Part shown: positions 19,294-27,896 of the stretch, one piece after another
Layout of the letters: each line of letters opens with the position of its first letter
How positions within the stretch are numbered: position 1 is the first letter of the stretch
From: Luteimonas sp. J29
GTDB lineage: Bacteria > Pseudomonadota > Gammaproteobacteria > Xanthomonadales > Xanthomonadaceae
Length of the DNA: 64,000 nucleotides
Reading direction: 5' to 3'
NCBI RefSeq assembly: GCF_000472505.1
Contig: NZ_AWZR01000004.1
Location: 62,001-126,000 of the forward strand
The notes under the pieces: generated by a model
The model's database searches: none
Told to the model about the DNA's origin: nothing
Seen by the model: only the letters and a program-made list of their open reading frames with translations
Position numbers and translations under genes: made by a program

Positions 19294-21645
19294 CTACTTG
19301 CGCGTGGCGCGGGCGAAGGCCTCTGCCAGCGCGTTGTTGGCCGGCGGCGCGCCCGGGCGTGCCGGGCCGCCGGGGCGCCCGCCGCGCTGGCCGCCGTCGC
19401 CACGCCCGCCGCGCCCGCCGCGCCGCGGTTCGTCGCGCGCTTCACGTCGCGCGGGCGCATCGTCCAGGCGCCGGGTGAGGGCAATGCGCCTGCGCGCGAC
19501 GTCCACTTCCAGCACCTTCACCTTGACGATGTCGCCGGCCTTCACCACTTCGCGCGGATCCTTCACGAAGCGGTCGGACAGTGCGGAGATGTGGATCAGC
19601 CCGTCCTGGTGCACGCCGATGTCGACGAAGGCGCCGAACGCGGCGACGTTGCTCACCACGCCCTCCAGGATCATGCCTTCGCGCAGGTCCTTGATGTCTT
19701 CGACGCCCTCGGCGAACTGCGCCGCACGGAACTCCGGGCGCGGGTCGCGGCCGGGTTTCTCCAGCTCCTTGAGGATGTCGCGCACCGTCGGTTCGCCGAA
19801 GCGCTCGTCGGTGAAACGCGACGGCTCGAGCGTGCGCACGAAGGCAGCGTCGCCGACCAGCGCCTGGATCGGACGACCGGTGGCCTGGACGATGCGTTCG
19901 ACCACCGGATAGGCCTCGGGATGCACGGCGGAGGCGTCGAGCGGCTCGTCGCCGTCGGCGATGCGCAGGAAGCCGGCGCACTGCTCGAAGGTCTTCTCGC
20001 CCAGGCGCGGCACCTGCAGCAGTTCGCGGCGGCTGCGGAACGGACCGTTGGCGTCGCGGTGGGCGACGATGTTCCCGGCGACCGTCGGCGACAGGCCCGA
20101 CACGCGCGCCAGCAGCGCGCTCGAGGCGGTGTTGACGAACACGCCGACCGCGTTCACGCAGTCCTCGACCCTGGCGTCGAGCGCGCGCGCGAGCTTGTAC
20201 TGGTCGACATCGTGCTGGTACTGGCCGACGCCGATCGCCTTGGGTTCGATCTTCACCAGTTCGGCCAGCGGGTCCTGCAGCCGGCGCGCGATCGAGACCG
20301 CGCCGCGCAGCGACACGTCGAGGCCGGGGAACTCCCTGGCCGCGAGCTCCGAGGCCGAGTACACCGAGGCGCCGGCCTCGCTCACCACCACCTTCTGCAG
20401 CTGGAGTTCGGGATGGCGCCGGATCAGGTCGGCGGCGAGGCGATCGGTCTCGCGGCTCGCGGTGCCGTTGCCGATCGCGACCAGCTCCACCGCGTGCGCG
20501 CGGCACAGCGCGGCGAGGGTGGCGATCGAGGCGTCCCACTGCCGGCGCGGCTCGTGCGGATAGATGGTGTCGGTGGCGACGAGCTTCCCGGTGGCGTCGA
20601 CCACGGCGACCTTCACCCCGGTGCGCAGGCCGGGATCCAGGCCCAGCACTGGGCGCGGGCCCGCGGGCGCGGCCAGCAGCAGGTCCTTGAGGTTGTGGCC
20701 GAACACCGCGATCGCCTCGGCCTCGGCCTGCTCGCGCGCACGCGCGACGAGGTCGATCGACAGGTGCAGGTGCAGCTTCGCCTTCCATGCCAGCCGGCAG
20801 GCGCTGCGCAGCCAGGCGTCGGCCGGGCGCCCCGCGTCGCGGATGCCGGCATGCAGGGCGATGCGCCCCTCGGCGTACTGGTGCCCGGCCTCGGCGTCCT
20901 CGCCCGGCTCCAGGTCGAGGGTGAGGAATTCCTCGCGCCGGCCGCGCAGCAGCGCGAGCATGCGGTGCGAGGGGATCTTCGCCAGCGGTTCGGCATGGTC
21001 GAAGTAGTCGCGGAATTTCTCGCCGGCCTGTTCCTTGCCCTCGACCACCCTGGCGCGGATCCGACCGTTGCTCCACAGCCATTCGCGCAGCTCGCCGATC
21101 AGCGCCGCATCCTCGCCCCAGCGCTCGATCAGGATCGCGCGCGCGCCTTCCAGCGCGGCCTTCGCGTCGGCCACGCCCCTGTCGGCGTCGACGAAGCCGG
21201 CGGCGAACTCCTCCGGCACCAGGGTCGGGTCCTGCAGCAGGCCATCGGCCAGCGGCTCGAGCCCCGCCTCGCGCGCGATCTGGGCGCGGGTGCGGCGTTT
21301 GGGCCTGTACGGGAGATAGAGGTCCTCCAGCCGCGACTTGCTGTCGGCGGCCTCGATGTCGGCGCGCAGTGCGTCGGTCAGCTTGCCCTGCTCGTCGATG
21401 CTGGCCAGGATCGCGGCGCGGCGCTCCTCCAGTTCGCGCAGGTAGGCCAGGCGCACCTCCAGGTTGCGCAGCTGGGTGTCGTCCAGGCCGCCGGTGGCTT
21501 CCTTGCGGTAGCGTGCGATGAACGGCACCGTGGCGCCTTCATCCAGCAACGCCACTGCGGCTTCCACCTGCTGCGTCTGCGCGCCGATCTCGCCGGCGAT
21601 GGTCTGGGCGATCCTGCGCGCGAGCGCAGGTGTGGTGTCGGTCAT
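19294..21645 (-). CDS. tex: Tex family RNA-binding transcription accessory protein
   Basis: A 783-residue cytoplasmic protein with the full Tex layout: N-terminal helical domain, YqgF/RNase-H-like domain ([18 protein letters not shown]), helix-hairpin-helix region ([15 protein letters not shown]) and a C-terminal S1 RNA-binding domain ([31 protein letters not shown], about 645-715). A Gly/Arg-rich tail follows (about 725-770), common in RNA-binding proteins. Tex proteins influence transcription and RNA handling. The ATG at 21645 begins the conserved sequence. The gene converges on the AhpD-like gene. Confidence 0.94.
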   Translation of the reverse strand: MTDTTPALARRIAQTIAGEIGAQTQQVEAAVALLDEGATVPFIARYRKEATGGLDDTQLRNLEVRLAYLRELEERRAAILASIDEQGKLTDALRADIEAADSKSRLEDLYLPYRPKRRTRAQIAREAGLEPLADGLLQDPTLVPEEFAAGFVDADRGVADAKAALEGARAILIERWGEDAALIGELREWLWSNGRIRARVVEGKEQAGEKFRDYFDHAEPLAKIPSHRMLALLRGRREEFLTLDLEPGEDAEAGHQYAEGRIALHAGIRDAGRPADAWLRSACRLAWKAKLHLHLSIDLVARAREQAEAEAIAVFGHNLKDLLLAAPAGPRPVLGLDPGLRTGVKVAVVDATGKLVATDTIYPHEPRRQWDASIATLAALCRAHAVELVAIGNGTASRETDRLAADLIRRHPELQLQKVVVSEAGASVYSASELAAREFPGLDVSLRGAVSIARRLQDPLAELVKIEPKAIGVGQYQHDVDQYKLARALDARVEDCVNAVGVFVNTASSALLARVSGLSPTVAGNIVAHRDANGPFRSRRELLQVPRLGEKTFEQCAGFLRIADGDEPLDASAVHPEAYPVVERIVQATGRPIQALVGDAAFVRTLEPSRFTDERFGEPTVRDILKELEKPGRDPRPEFRAAQFAEGVEDIKDLREGMILEGVVSNVAAFGAFVDIGVHQDGLIHISALSDRFVKDPREVVKAGDIVKVKVLEVDVARRRIALTRRLDDAPARREARDEPRRGGRGGRGDGGQRGGRPGGPARPGAPPANNALAEAFARATRK

Positions 21646-21760
21646 GGACGGCGGTCCGGTAGCGATGGCTCGGACCTGGATTGTGGCAACCGCCCCCGCG
21701 CGATGTAAGCGCTTGACAAGCAGGCCGCGTCGCGGCACGGGGCGGACGCGGGGCGCGGCG

Positions 21761-22216
21761 TCAGTGGAACAGCCGCTGCATGGTGCGGCCCAGCCAGCCG
21801 GCATGCGCCGGCGACCGGGTGATCGCGTTGAGATGGCGCTTGACCGTCTCCGAATAGGCCTTGTCGTCGCCACGGATGTGGTTGAACAGCCAGCGCGATA
21901 GCATCGCGCGCAGTTCGTCGAGGATGTCCTCGCCGGCCTCGAAGCGCAGCCGGTAGTCCTGCACGCGCCGGGCGAACACCTCGTGCACGCGCCGGTGCGC
22001 GGCGCTGAACGGGTAGCCGGCCTGTTCCATCAGCGACTCCTCGAACGCGAAATGCGAGAGCGTGTAGTCCACCAGCTCGTCGAGGACTTCCATGGTCGTC
22101 GCCTGCACGCCGGCACGGCGCGCGGCCTCGAGCTGGTTGATCATGTCGACGATGCGACGGTGCTGGCCGTCGATCACGTCGATGCCGGTTTCGAGGTCTT
22201 CCTGCCAGGCCAACAT
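21761..22216 (-). CDS. Bacteriohemerythrin
   Basis: A 151-residue oxygen-binding di-iron protein. The hemerythrin ligand set can be followed: His19, His55 and Glu59 in HFAFEE, His74 and His78 in HRRVH, then His113 and Asp118 in HIRGDD. The C-terminal ~30 residues extend beyond the core. It may buffer or sense oxygen. The ATG at 22216 (MLAWQEDLE) matches the usual family start; a longer frame to 22282 adds non-conserved residues. It lies 115 bases before tex and is probably transcribed separately. Confidence 0.93.
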   Translation of the reverse strand: MLAWQEDLETGIDVIDGQHRRIVDMINQLEAARRAGVQATTMEVLDELVDYTLSHFAFEESLMEQAGYPFSAAHRRVHEVFARRVQDYRLRFEAGEDILDELRAMLSRWLFNHIRGDDKAYSETVKRHLNAITRSPAHAGWLGRTMQRLFH

Positions 22217-22325
22217 CGTTGCCACCGTGTCTGCGTCGTTGCGGGTTGGCGGCAGCCTGCGCGCGGCGCGCGCGGCCGGCATTGATCCGGCGCATTGACG
22301 TGCCCGGCGAGGCCCGGGGCCTGGC

Positions 22326-22676
22326 TCAGTCGCCCCGGCGCCGACGCCAGGGCAGCGGCAGGTTGAACAGCACCAGCGCCAGCCACGCCAGCCGGCTGCT
22401 GGCGGTTTCGCGGTCCGGCGCGACGGGCGTCGCCGGGCGGGCCTCGTCGTCGATGGCGTACTCGCCGGCGTCCATCGCCCGCAGCACCTCCCGCGCCCGC
22501 GCGGCCTGCGCGGCCGGCACGCGCAGCTTGACCCCGCCGATGGCCAGGCGCCATTCCCAGTTCGCCAGCGCGACCTGTCCGTCGCCCACGTGCGCCTCGA
22601 TCCCCTCGGCCTCGAGCAGGCCGCGGGCGATCCACGCCTGGATCGGGTCCACGTAGCGGGCGACGATGGTGAGCAT
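22326..22676 (-). CDS. DUF2007-domain protein
   Basis: A 116-residue protein. The N-terminal 70 residues ([30 protein letters not shown]...[17 protein letters not shown]) match the DUF2007 / putative signal-transducing fold related to PII-like ferredoxin folds. The C-terminal part ends in a short hydrophobic helix and an RRRR motif, so it may associate with the membrane. The ligand is unknown. ATG 22676 is used because DUF2007 proteins begin at this point. It lies upstream of the hemerythrin gene on the same strand. Confidence 0.78.
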   Translation of the reverse strand: MLTIVARYVDPIQAWIARGLLEAEGIEAHVGDGQVALANWEWRLAIGGVKLRVPAAQAARAREVLRAMDAGEYAIDDEARPATPVAPDRETASSRLAWLALVLFNLPLPWRRRRGD

Positions 22677-22785
22677 GCGCGCGGGTGATTCGGGCTGGCC
22701 CACAGGCTACGCTAGTGCGACGACCGGTGCCGGGCCCCGAAGGGCCTGCATTCGCGCCGTCGCCAGGTCCCGACGAGGTATCCCC

Positions 22786-24066
22786 ATGTGCAAGCGCGCG
22801 CTTTCCGTGTCCCTGGTCGCCCTCGCGCTGGCGCTGGCCGGTTGTGGCGGCTCCGGCGGCGACGTCCCGCAGGCGGCCGCGACCGTCGACGTGTCCGAGC
22901 CCAGCCGGGTCGAGGAATGGGTGCTGCCGCCGACGCTGCCCGGGTCGGCGTCGCCGAGCCTGTCGGTCACGCCCGACGGCCGCCTGCTGCTGGGCTGGAT
23001 CAACTCGCAGAAGGGCCGCCGCCACGTCTTCCAGTTCAGCAGCTACGCGCCCGACTGGGGCCGCTGGATGCACCAGATGACCACGGTGGCGATCGGCCAC
23101 AGCATGTTCGTCAACTGGGCCGACGTGCCGCACCTGCTGGCCACGCCCGACGGCGCGCTGTGGGCGCACTGGCTGCAGAAGAGCGGCGATGCGCCCTACG
23201 CCTACGACGTGGTCCTGAGCCGTTCGCGCGACGGCGGCGCCAACTGGGCCGCGCCGGTCCTGGTCCACGACGACCGCACCCGCACCGAACACGGCTTCGT
23301 GTCGATGTGGGCGCAGGGCGACGGCGCGCTGGGCATCGCCTGGCTCGACGGCCGCCACACCGCCGGCGGCGGCCACGACGGCGGCCACGCCGGCGCGATG
23401 AGCCTGCGCGCGGCGGTGTTCGACGCCAACCTCGAGCGCGCCGGCGAGGCCGAGATCGACGCACGCGTGTGCGACTGCTGCCAGACCGCGGTGGCGATGA
23501 CCGCCAGGGGTCCGCTGCTGGTGTACCGCGGCCGTGGCGAGGACGAGGTGCGCGATATCCACGCCACGCGCCTGGAGGATGGAACCTGGCGTACTCCGGC
23601 GCCGGTGCACGCGGACGGGTGGGTGATGCCGGCCTGTCCGGTCAACGGCCCGGACGTGGCCGCGCTCGGCGAGACCGCGGTGGTGGCCTGGTACACCGAG
23701 GCCGGCGGCAGCCCGGAAGTGCGCGCGGCCGCCAGCCGCGATGCCGGCGACAGCTTCGGCGCACCGGTCGCGATCGATGCCGGCGCGGCGGTGCTGGGCC
23801 GGGTCGCGGTGGCGATCGACGCGACGCAGGCCTGGATCCTGTGGCAGCGCGAGGAGGCCGGCGCGCAGTCGCTCTGGCTGTCGCGGCGCAGCCACGACCT
23901 CGCGGTCGAACACGAACGCATCGAGATCGCCCGCCCGCAGGGCGAGGGCCGCGCCACCGGCTTCCCGCAGCTGGCGGTGGCCGGCGGCGCGGCGTGGGTC
24001 GTGTGGACCGACGTCGCAGGCGGCACGCCGAACCTCAGGGGCGTGCGCGTCGCGCGCGGCCGATGA
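22786..24066 (+). CDS. Sialidase-like beta-propeller lipoprotein
   Basis: A 426-residue protein with lipobox ALAGC and then a BNR/sialidase-like six-bladed propeller, recognisable by Asp-box-like SRSRDGGANW and ASRDAGDSF segments. A cysteine cluster, RVCDCCQTAVAMT, and a later ACPVNGP are unusual for sialidases and may bind a metal or form disulfides. The Arg triad of true sialidases is not evident, so sialidase activity should not be assumed. The stop overlaps the pseudouridine synthase start (ATGA). Confidence 0.72.
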   Translation: MCKRALSVSLVALALALAGCGGSGGDVPQAAATVDVSEPSRVEEWVLPPTLPGSASPSLSVTPDGRLLLGWINSQKGRRHVFQFSSYAPDWGRWMHQMTTVAIGHSMFVNWADVPHLLATPDGALWAHWLQKSGDAPYAYDVVLSRSRDGGANWAAPVLVHDDRTRTEHGFVSMWAQGDGALGIAWLDGRHTAGGGHDGGHAGAMSLRAAVFDANLERAGEAEIDARVCDCCQTAVAMTARGPLLVYRGRGEDEVRDIHATRLEDGTWRTPAPVHADGWVMPACPVNGPDVAALGETAVVAWYTEAGGSPEVRAAASRDAGDSFGAPVAIDAGAAVLGRVAVAIDATQAWILWQREEAGAQSLWLSRRSHDLAVEHERIEIARPQGEGRATGFPQLAVAGGAAWVVWTDVAGGTPNLRGVRVARGR

Positions 24067-24830
24067 GCGTGGCGCCGGAGCCGGTGGCGGAGGGCGCGGC
24101 CGCCACGGTCGCGGTGCTGCACGAGGACGCCCATCTGGCGGTGGTCGACAAGCCCGCCGGCCTGATGGCGCACGCGAGCGCGCTGGCGCGCGGCGAGCAC
24201 GACTTCCTCGCCGACCGCCTGCGCCTGCAGTTCGGCCGCACAGTGCACCTGGTGCATCGACTGGACCGCGCCACCAGCGGCTGCCTGCTGCTGGCCTTCG
24301 ACCGCGACATGGCATCGGCGCTGGGCAAGGCGGTGATGGCGGGAGGCGTGGAGAAGCAATACCTCGCGGTGTGCCGCGGCTGGCCGGAGGAACGCTTCAG
24401 CATCGACCATCCGCTCGACGGCGGGCCGGGCAAGCCGCTGAAGAAGCCGGCGCTGACCCGTTTCGAGCGGCTGGCCACCTGCGAGCTGGACCTGCCGTCG
24501 GCGAATTTCCCGACCTCGCGCTACGCGCTGCTGCGGGCGAGACCGGTGACCGGGCGCTTCCGCCAGATCCGTCGCCACCTCAAGCATGCCTCGCACCATC
24601 TGGTCGGCGACACCAGCCACGGCGACGGACGCCACAACCGGCATTTCCGCATGCTCGGCATCCACCGCATGCTGCTGCACGCCTGGCGCCTGGGGTTCGT
24701 GCACCCGGCGACCGGCGCACGGATGCAGGTCGAGGCGCCGCCGGACGCGGCGTTCATGCGGGCCGTGGCGCTGTTCCCGGGCGCGGCCGAGGCGATCGCC
24801 GCCGCGCCGTGGGATCCGGTTCCTGCATGA
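24063..24830 (+). CDS. truC: tRNA pseudouridine synthase (TruC-like)
   Basis: A 255-residue RluA/TruC-family enzyme that isomerises uridine to pseudouridine. The catalytic aspartate lies in HRLDRATSGCLLLAF; the strand VAVVDKPAGLMAH and the later GRFRQIRRHLKHASHHLVGD region are the other family motifs. Absence of an S4 domain and the HRLDRATSG and GDTSHGDGRHNR signatures favour TruC (tRNA position 65) over RluA or RluC. Its start overlaps the preceding lipoprotein stop by four bases, so it is co-translated with an apparently unrelated gene. Confidence 0.88.
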   Translation: MSVAPEPVAEGAAATVAVLHEDAHLAVVDKPAGLMAHASALARGEHDFLADRLRLQFGRTVHLVHRLDRATSGCLLLAFDRDMASALGKAVMAGGVEKQYLAVCRGWPEERFSIDHPLDGGPGKPLKKPALTRFERLATCELDLPSANFPTSRYALLRARPVTGRFRQIRRHLKHASHHLVGDTSHGDGRHNRHFRMLGIHRMLLHAWRLGFVHPATGARMQVEAPPDAAFMRAVALFPGAAEAIAAAPWDPVPA

Positions 24831-24967
24831 TTGTCCGCCGGGAACTCCGGTCCGGCAGCCGGAGCAGCGGCGCGAGCGGCACGATCTGTGCGACATTGTC
24901 GGCCCCGGCCCCGCAGGCCGCCGGGTCGCAAGGTCCGTGCAGGCGCCGGGCCGCCGCCGGCACGTCC

Positions 24968-25372
24968 ATGCACATCCGCATTCCCGAACACGAAATCGTC
25001 GAGCGCTTCGTCCGCGCCAGCGGCGCCGGCGGCCAGAACGTGAACAAGGTGGCGACCGCGGTCGAACTGCGCTTCGACGTCGCCCGCTCGCCCTCGCTGC
25101 CCGAGGCCGTGCGCGAGCGCCTGCTGGCGCGGCGCGACCGGCGCATGACCGACGCCGGGGTGCTGGTGATCCAGGCCCAGCGCTTCCGCACCCAGGAGCG
25201 CAACCGGCAGGACGCGCGCGAGCGCCTGCAGGCCTTCGTGGAATCGGGCCTGCGCGCGCCGAAGCCGCGCGTCGCCACCCGGCCCACGCGCGCGTCGAAG
25301 GAACGGCGGCTCGGCGAGAAGCGGCAGCGTAGTACGATCAAGCAATCGCGCAGCCGGCGCGAGTGGGACTGA
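24968..25372 (+). CDS. arfB: Alternative ribosome-rescue factor ArfB
   Basis: A codon-independent peptidyl-tRNA hydrolase that releases peptides from stalled ribosomes. The 134 residues contain the catalytic GGQ at 21-23 within ASGAGGQNVNKVATAVELR and a long basic C-terminal tail (KERRLGEKRQRSTIKQSRSRRE), needed in this family to enter the empty mRNA channel. It lacks the codon-recognition domains of RF1/RF2. The ATG at 24968 matches the family start. It is 137 bases after truC and 31 bases before an acyltransferase gene. Confidence 0.93.
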   Translation: MHIRIPEHEIVERFVRASGAGGQNVNKVATAVELRFDVARSPSLPEAVRERLLARRDRRMTDAGVLVIQAQRFRTQERNRQDARERLQAFVESGLRAPKPRVATRPTRASKERRLGEKRQRSTIKQSRSRREWD

Positions 25373-25403
25373 CGCCGCACGCCGGCCGCGACGCAGGAGA
25401 CGC

Positions 25404-26006
25404 ATGGGCAACAGCTACGAGGTGGTGCCGCCGCTGCCGGCCAGCGCGCCGCGGGTTCCCCCCAACCGCTTCACCCGCTGGCTCGGCCGCACGGTCCTGC
25501 GCCTGGGCGGGTGGCGCCTGGTCGGCGAATTCCCCGACCTGCCGAAGATGGTGATCATCGCCGCGCCGCACTCCTCCAACTGGGACGGCATCTGGGGCTT
25601 CGCCGCCAAGCTCGCGCTCGGCCTGGAGATCCGGGTGCTGGGCAAGGCGCAGCTGTTCCGTTGGCCGCTCGGCCCGCTGATGCGGCGCCTGGGCGTGATC
25701 CCGATCGACCGCAGCGCGCCGCAGGGCACGGTCGGTCAGGCGGCGGCCCTGATCCGCGCCAGCGACCGCATCTGGTACGCGCTCGCGCCGGAAGGCACGC
25801 GCAGGCGCGTCGAACGCTGGAAAACCGGTTTCTGGAAGATCGCGCACGAGGCCGGCGTGCCGATCCTGCCCGCGTACTTCCACTATCCCGAGCGGGTGAT
25901 CGGCCTCGGGCCGCTGTTCCGCACCGGCGACGACATGGAGGCCGACCTCGCCGCGCTGCGCGAGTGGTACCGGCCGTGGCAGGGCAGGAACCGCGGTACG
26001 GTGTGA
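25404..26006 (+). CDS. 1-acyl-sn-glycerol-3-phosphate acyltransferase-like protein
   Basis: A 200-residue PlsC-family acyltransferase. The catalytic HX4D is at residues 56-61 (HSSNWD), and the acyl-acceptor motif APEGTRRRVERWKTGFWKIA follows near residue 130. It is shorter than PlsC and lacks a clear transmembrane segment, resembling the compact YihG-independent group often called glycerol acyltransferase. The substrate is not certain. A CAGGAG ribosome site precedes the ATG, 31 bases after arfB. Confidence 0.85.
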   Translation: MGNSYEVVPPLPASAPRVPPNRFTRWLGRTVLRLGGWRLVGEFPDLPKMVIIAAPHSSNWDGIWGFAAKLALGLEIRVLGKAQLFRWPLGPLMRRLGVIPIDRSAPQGTVGQAAALIRASDRIWYALAPEGTRRRVERWKTGFWKIAHEAGVPILPAYFHYPERVIGLGPLFRTGDDMEADLAALREWYRPWQGRNRGTV

Positions 26007-26095
26007 ACCGGCCGCGCGTCGTGCGGATCGCCGACGGGGGCGCGGCAGCGCGTGGAACCCGCCGGGCACGCCCGGGGAACGACAGGAGGGATGCA

Positions 26096-27133
26096 ATGAC
26101 GACAACGCGCGCGACCCGGATGCTCCTGGCGCTGCTGTGGCTGCTTGCGGCGCTGCCTGCGTTCGCGGCCGACCCGCCCGCGCGTGGCGCGCCGCTGCTC
26201 GTGATCCACGGCGGCGCCGGCGTCGAGCCGGGCGACGTCGACGCGCAGGAGGAAGCCGAGGCGCGCGCCGCGCTGGCCGAGGCGCTGCGCGCCGGCCACG
26301 CCGAACTGGCGGCCGGCCGCCCGGCGCTCGACGCGGTGACCGCCGCGATCCGCGTGCTCGAGGACGCGCCGATGTTCAACGCCGGCCGCGGCGCGGTGTT
26401 CACCCACGACGGGCGCAACGAACTCGATACTTCGATCATGGACGGCGCCACCGGCCGCGCCGGCGCGGCCGCGGGCCTGCGCCGGGTGCGCAACCCGATC
26501 GAGCTGGCGCGCGCGGTGATGGAACGCTCGCGCCACGTGATGATGATCGGCGAGGGCGCCGAGCAGTTCGCCGCCGAACAGGGCCTGGCCCTGGTCGAGC
26601 CGGAATACTTCCGCACCGAGCGCCGCTGGCAGCAGCTGCAGCGCGCGCTGCGCGACGAGAGCCAGCCGCACGCGCTGGACTCGACCGCGCCGGCCAAGGC
26701 CTACTTCGGCACCGTGGGCGCGGTGGCGCTGGACGCACAGGGACACCTTGCCGCCGGTACCTCGACCGGTGGCATGACCAACAAGCGCTACGGCCGCGTC
26801 GGCGACGCGCCGATCATCGGCGCGGGCACCTGGGCCGACGGACGCTGCGCGGTCTCGGCCACCGGCTGGGGCGAGTTCTACATCCGCACCGCGGCCGCGC
26901 ACGAGATCTGCGCGCGGGTGCGCCTGTCCGGCGACGCGATCGAGAAGGCGGCCGACGACGTGGTCAACGGCCTGATCCCGGCCGCGGGCGGCAACGGCGG
27001 CGCGATCGTGCTCGGCGCCGACGGCGCGGTCGCCTTCCCGTTCAACACCGGCGGCATGTACCGCGGCTGGATCGGCGCGGATGGTGAGCCGCACGTGGCG
27101 ATCTGGCGCGACGAGGAACTCCCCGCGCCCTGA
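26096..27133 (+). CDS. Isoaspartyl peptidase / L-asparaginase (Ntn hydrolase)
   Basis: A 345-residue plant-type asparaginase with a signal peptide (residues 1-24, ending in LPAFAA), so probably periplasmic. VIHGGAGV near the N-terminus and the autocleavage site YFGTVGAVALD with nucleophile Thr206 are diagnostic. GTSTGGMTNKRYGRVGDAPIIGAGTWAD holds the substrate-binding and cleavage-support residues. It would split into alpha and beta chains before Thr206 and remove isoaspartyl residues or hydrolyse asparagine. A strong GACAGGAGGG sits 6 bases before the ATG. Confidence 0.92.
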   Translation: MTTTRATRMLLALLWLLAALPAFAADPPARGAPLLVIHGGAGVEPGDVDAQEEAEARAALAEALRAGHAELAAGRPALDAVTAAIRVLEDAPMFNAGRGAVFTHDGRNELDTSIMDGATGRAGAAAGLRRVRNPIELARAVMERSRHVMMIGEGAEQFAAEQGLALVEPEYFRTERRWQQLQRALRDESQPHALDSTAPAKAYFGTVGAVALDAQGHLAAGTSTGGMTNKRYGRVGDAPIIGAGTWADGRCAVSATGWGEFYIRTAAAHEICARVRLSGDAIEKAADDVVNGLIPAAGGNGGAIVLGADGAVAFPFNTGGMYRGWIGADGEPHVAIWRDEELPAP

Positions 27134-27150
27134 AATGCCGGCGCGATCCG

Positions 27151-27179
27151 TTGCGCCCGGCCCGCTGCGGCGCTAAGGT
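27151..27179 (+). promoter_or_regulatory. Sigma-70-like promoter of the lipoprotein/hydrolase cassette
   Basis: TTGCGC (27151-27156), a 17-base spacer and TAAGGT (27174-27179). The same -10 hexamer appears before the gamma-glutamyltransferase gene (33712-33717). It lies 46 bases before the ATG at 27225 and suggests the two-gene cassette has its own promoter. Confidence 0.45.
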
Positions 27180-27224
27180 CGGCCCGGAGCGCGTCGCGCA
27201 AGCGGCGCCGACAGGGAGGTCGGC

Positions 27225-27872
27225 ATGGAGCAGCAACCGGGCGCGGGGCGATCGCGCGGGGCACGGGCGCCGGGCGGTCCGGCCATGGCGGCGATGATCG
27301 CCGCCGCGTTGGCGACCACGGGGTGCCAGGGCATGGCGAAGACGCCTGGGCGGGAACCGGCGGAAGACGCGGTACGCATCGACAACACGGTGGCCGACTG
27401 GCCGCTGAAGTTCGTGCAGCACAGCTTCGGGGCGTTCTGCTATTCGACGTACGGTTGCCGGGTCGTCTACAACGGGTTCGATCATACGAATGATCCCGAC
27501 GACGAGCTGCAGCGGTCGTCGGCGTCGTTGGGTGACCGGTATCCGGACAACCTCTACGGCAGTTACCTTGGCGTAAGCAACTTTCCTCCTCCTGCACGGG
27601 TGAGCTGGCGGTCGAGCGACGGCATGTCGCACGAAGCCGAGGTGGATATCGGCGAGATATTCCGCGACCGCTTGATTCTGCACAACGTGGCGCGCGAAGA
27701 CGTCAGGCAGGGAGTGTCCATCTTGGATCCAGCCATCCTGCTAGAGGTGAACGACCGCACCATCAACGTATACATGCGGGCCCGCGTGCCCACAAGGACG
27801 GCGCGGGAGCAGGGGCTGCCCACTGGCAATTTCCGGGAAGACCTGGTGCTGGCCTGGACGCGCACCTACTGA
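27225..27872 (+). CDS. Small lipoprotein, candidate immunity protein (DUF3304-like)
   Basis: A 215-residue protein with a lipobox ATTGC (Cys34) after a hydrophobic stretch; a later ATG at 27285 would give a tighter signal peptide. The mature part includes VVYNGFDHTNDPDDE and FPPPARVSWRSSDGMSHEAEVDI, which resemble DUF3304 proteins found beside Tle1-type lipases as periplasmic immunity lipoproteins, but the usual CC pair is missing. Codon use is atypical for the window (ATA and CTA codons) and G+C is low (57% by hand count at 27541-27600). Its ribosome site is nearly identical to that of the next gene. The immunity role is inferred from context. Confidence 0.65.
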   Translation: MEQQPGAGRSRGARAPGGPAMAAMIAAALATTGCQGMAKTPGREPAEDAVRIDNTVADWPLKFVQHSFGAFCYSTYGCRVVYNGFDHTNDPDDELQRSSASLGDRYPDNLYGSYLGVSNFPPPARVSWRSSDGMSHEAEVDIGEIFRDRLILHNVAREDVRQGVSILDPAILLEVNDRTINVYMRARVPTRTAREQGLPTGNFREDLVLAWTRTY

Positions 27873-27896
27873 TCCGGTTCGACAGGGAGGTCGAGC

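Noticed and set aside
21713..21718. A TTGACA box between bacteriohemerythrin and tex
   Set aside because: It is on the plus strand, while both flanking genes are on the minus strand, and no -10 box follows at suitable spacing.
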